Assembly (NCBI GenBank): GCA_051208045.1
Contig: JBPJFY010000004.1
Span: 186,001 to 250,000 of the forward strand
DNA from: LZORAL124-50-18 sp051208045
GTDB lineage: Bacteria; Pseudomonadota; Gammaproteobacteria; Pseudomonadales; Oleiphilaceae
Length of the DNA stretch: 64,000 nucleotides
Direction of reading: 5' to 3'
Each line of letters opens with the position of its first letter. Position 1 is the first letter of the stretch. The translations under genes were made by a program, and so were the position numbers. The notes under the pieces are model-generated. The model was not told where the DNA came from, ran no database searches, and worked only from the letters and a program-made list of their open reading frames with translations. This document shows positions 62,015-64,000 of this stretch, piece after piece.

Positions 62015-63070
62015 ATGGTGATTAAGAACGCATTACTGGTAGATGATTCTAAAGTGGCACGATTTGCCCTGAGTAAACTACTGGAAAAAATTAATCTGGA
62101 AGTCAGCATGGCGGGCTCTGCGGAAGAGGCGCTTGATTACCTCAATACTCATGACCAACCGGACGTAATTTTTATGGATCACCTCATGCCAGGCATGAAC
62201 GGTGTCGAGGCGACCAAAGCCATAAAAAGCAATCCTACCACGGCCAAAATTCCGATCATCATGTGCACCTCCAAGAAAACCGAAGAGTTTATTGAGGAAG
62301 CCCGAGAATATGGCATCTATAGCATTTTGGCCAAGCCACCTCAGCCACAGGGATTGACGGATATTATTGAAACGCTGAACGAAGATGTTCAACACGGCAA
62401 CCTGCCCGAGCCGCTGATTGATCTGTCGAACTATCAGCCGGATGCGGGCGAAATGTCCGGCCAGAGATTGACCGCTGATGGTGAGAATGCCATTCCGCTT
62501 CCCAGCGAGATTATCGAACAAGTCGCACATTCTTCCGTCAAAACGCACATCAACACACGCTTGCATGAATTGCTGAGTAACCTGTTTGACGAGCAGTATG
62601 ACCACTTGAGCCGATTGATCGACGAGTCTAAGAGCGATCAACACAATCAGCTTCAGGACACCATTGACGAGTTTCGCGCTGAATTGAAACAGAATACTTC
62701 ACAGCTGAAAGACGAAATTGCTGCGGAAGTCAGCCTGTTTATGAGCAATCAGCTGGTAGAATTCCGCAAAGAACTTGAAACAGGCTCGCGTGGCGGTGGT
62801 ATTTCCATGGAGCAAATGGATGAACTGAAGGATCATATGACGTCCGTACAGTCCATTGATACCGACTTCTGGCAGACACTACAGACAGAGGCCATTCAGC
62901 AGGCGCATGATATTTCCCGGGAAACGGCTGAAGATATTGCGCAACGAACGATCGAATTGTTTGTACAGCAGCAGAAAGGTGCATCCAACAAGGCGTACCT
63001 CATTGCGCTCGCCACCAGCATCGGCGTATTTACTGCCGGCATTGCGTTCCTCTCAGGGATGTTTGGTTAA
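62015..63070 (+). CDS. Response regulator with coiled coil and C-terminal membrane anchor
   Basis: 351 residues. CheY-like receiver at about 4-125 with the acidic pair DD at 10-11, phospho-acceptor Asp55 (MDHLMPGMNG) and Lys in ILAKP. No DNA-binding, EAL or GGDEF output domain. A long predicted helical/coiled region follows (about 185-310), and the last 25 residues (LIALATSIGVFTAGIAFLSG) form one hydrophobic helix, so the protein should be anchored with its receiver in the cytoplasm. AGG is spaced six bases from the ATG. No histidine kinase is adjacent; the MORN-repeat gene is 98 bp upstream on the same strand. Confidence 0.82.
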   Translation: MVIKNALLVDDSKVARFALSKLLEKINLEVSMAGSAEEALDYLNTHDQPDVIFMDHLMPGMNGVEATKAIKSNPTTAKIPIIMCTSKKTEEFIEEAREYGIYSILAKPPQPQGLTDIIETLNEDVQHGNLPEPLIDLSNYQPDAGEMSGQRLTADGENAIPLPSEIIEQVAHSSVKTHINTRLHELLSNLFDEQYDHLSRLIDESKSDQHNQLQDTIDEFRAELKQNTSQLKDEIAAEVSLFMSNQLVEFRKELETGSRGGGISMEQMDELKDHMTSVQSIDTDFWQTLQTEAIQQAHDISRETAEDIAQRTIELFVQQQKGASNKAYLIALATSIGVFTAGIAFLSGMFG

Positions 63071-63100
63071 GGCCACCCTGGATACCGGTGAGTAACAAGA

Positions 63101-63655
63101 TTGTATAGTCTTCTGAATGCTTTTTTCAGGCATGCTCACCTTTTGCGACCTGTTTCAGTAAACTGTTCTGTCGCCGTCATTCTCACTCGGGAAACAGAAC
63201 CACGTCTGCTTTTGATAGAGCGAGCCAGACGTGTCGGAGACCCCTGGTCAGGTGACCTGGCATTTCCCGGAGGTAGGCAATCTCAGGCCGATCCCTCACT
63301 GCTTTCTACGGCGATCAGGGAAACCCATGAAGAAACCGGCATTACACTCCCCCTACCAAATAGCGCACTTCGGCTCAAAGATCGCCTGACCAAATCTCAC
63401 AACACACCACAGCCGATGACGATCACCCCGTTTGTTTTCGAACTGGACTCCCCAGTTCCCACGCAACTGAATTACGAGGTTGCTTCCGTCATGTGGGTAA
63501 GCATTCATCAACTTCGCAACACAGTGCGACGTAAAATGCGCTGGAAGATCGGCAAACTGTCCGTGCCGGTGACATATATTCCCCTGGGAGAGAAGCGTTT
63601 ATGGGGGTTAACGTTGTCAATGGTTGACGAGTTGCTTTTGCGTTTCGAGCAATAA
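63101..63655 (+). CDS. NUDIX hydrolase, CoA-pyrophosphatase-like
   Basis: 184 residues from a TTG start (GGTGAG eight bases upstream). The NUDIX box reads FPGGRQSQADPSLLSTAIRE...EETGI; as in CoA-diphosphatases an Asp replaces the first Glu of the box. The preceding RARRVGDPWSGDLAFPGG resembles the NUDIX-CoA motif only partly, so the substrate is uncertain. Its last 39 bases overlap the 3' end of the convergent EAL gene. Confidence 0.78.
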   Translation: MYSLLNAFFRHAHLLRPVSVNCSVAVILTRETEPRLLLIERARRVGDPWSGDLAFPGGRQSQADPSLLSTAIRETHEETGITLPLPNSALRLKDRLTKSHNTPQPMTITPFVFELDSPVPTQLNYEVASVMWVSIHQLRNTVRRKMRWKIGKLSVPVTYIPLGEKRLWGLTLSMVDELLLRFEQ

Positions 63656-64000
63656 TTTGCGCAGATCAGGGAGAGGCAGGGGCTTGGCAAAATAAAACCC
63701 CTGATAGCTGTCGCACTTCCATTGGCGCAACTTTTCCAGTTGCACTTTGGTTTCTATTCCTTCGGCCAACACGCGCTTATTCAACTGATGACCCAACGCA
63801 ATGATGGTCGTGATGATTACCCCATTTTCATCGTTGGTTTCCAGGTCCTGCACAAAAGAACGGTCTATTTTCAGCGTGTCCACCGGCAGTCGGGAAAGAT
63901 AGCTCAATGACGAGTATCCCGTACCGAAATCATCAATGGCCAGCTGAACACCGACAGATCGCAACTCAGCCAAGGTTGCAGTCGCTTCAGTGATGCTGTC
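63617..64000 (-). CDS. EAL-domain protein, C-terminal part (gene runs off the window)
   Basis: Only the last 127 codons are present; the frame is open at the right edge (DSITEATATLAELRSVGV...). It carries the second half of an EAL c-di-GMP phosphodiesterase domain: DDFGTGYSSLSYLSRLP, KIDRSFV, the Glu of LAEGIET and QGFYFAKPL, so the metal and catalytic ligands in this half are intact; the EAL motif itself lies outside. Whether GGDEF or PAS domains precede it cannot be seen. The stop is inside the 3' end of the NUDIX gene. Confidence 0.88.
   Translation of the reverse strand, partial: DSITEATATLAELRSVGVQLAIDDFGTGYSSLSYLSRLPVDTLKIDRSFVQDLETNDENGVIITTIIALGHQLNKRVLAEGIETKVQLEKLRQWKCDSYQGFYFAKPLPLPDLRKLLLETQKQLVNH

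Overview
The window is a gene-dense, non-mobile stretch of a gammaproteobacterial chromosome. By eye the GC content is close to 50 %. Gene content and order resemble Pseudomonas and other Pseudomonadales or Oceanospirillales: crc lies between rph and pyrE, a Pro-Arg-His-Leu tRNA set precedes tig-clpP-clpX-lon-hupB-ppiD, and rluC-HAD-sppA-maf and yceD-rpmF-plsX-fabD-fabG-acpP flank rne. rraA-hydrolase-ppsA-ppsR follows the same pattern. The Pseudomonas comparisons are from memory. I saw no IS element, prophage, integron or CRISPR array and cannot name a species.

Region by region. 1-6.4 kb: the 3'-truncated spoT, rpoZ, gmk, yicC, rph, crc and pyrE (alarmone and nucleotide metabolism, RNA maturation, catabolite control). 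6.5-12 kb: the least conventional block, a four-gene minus-strand operon (C39-type protease, FapF-like beta-barrel, FadL-type barrel, MalM-like periplasmic protein) facing a small secreted DUF4124/coiled-coil protein. 12-21 kb: the protein quality-control cluster ppiD, hupB, lon, clpX, clpP, tig, with a near-consensus heat-shock promoter upstream of lon. 21.1-21.8 kb: four tRNA genes. 21.9-29.7 kb: folD, glnS, ppiB, lpxH, miaE, acnB. 29.7-36.1 kb: tmk, mltG, pabC and the fatty-acid/phospholipid cluster acpP, fabG, fabD, plsX, rpmF, yceD; fabF is absent from its usual place between acpP and pabC. 36.2-43.9 kb: maf, sppA, a phosphoglycolate-phosphatase-like HAD, rluC, a 0.9-kb leader region, rne and a UPF0149 gene. 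43.9-47.1 kb: a partner-switching module (Rec-PP2C-HATPase protein, STAS antagonist) with a membrane-anchored MCP-like protein. 47.3-50.4 kb: PHP phosphatase, yciB, yciI, an SH3 envelope protein and a PilZ protein. 50.4-59.6 kb: rraA, an NAD(P)-binding protein, an alpha/beta-hydrolase lacking the nucleophile serine, ppsA, ppsR, an M16 metalloprotease and mgsA. 59.7-64 kb: an unknown two-helix membrane protein, a PEGA/MORN-repeat protein, a response regulator with a C-terminal membrane anchor, a NUDIX hydrolase and the end of an EAL-domain gene.

How it fits together: the window is mostly housekeeping, tied to growth control (SpoT, Crc, a tRNA promoter with a GC-rich discriminator), RNA decay (RNase E and its modulator RraA are both present) and envelope biogenesis. 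Signalling genes (HsbRA-like pair, PilZ, EAL, membrane-anchored response regulator) suggest a motile or surface-associated lifestyle. The best candidate for an under-described system is the 7.2-12 kb operon, which looks like the protease-plus-pore part of a functional-amyloid or fibre export system without a recognisable fibre subunit beside it.
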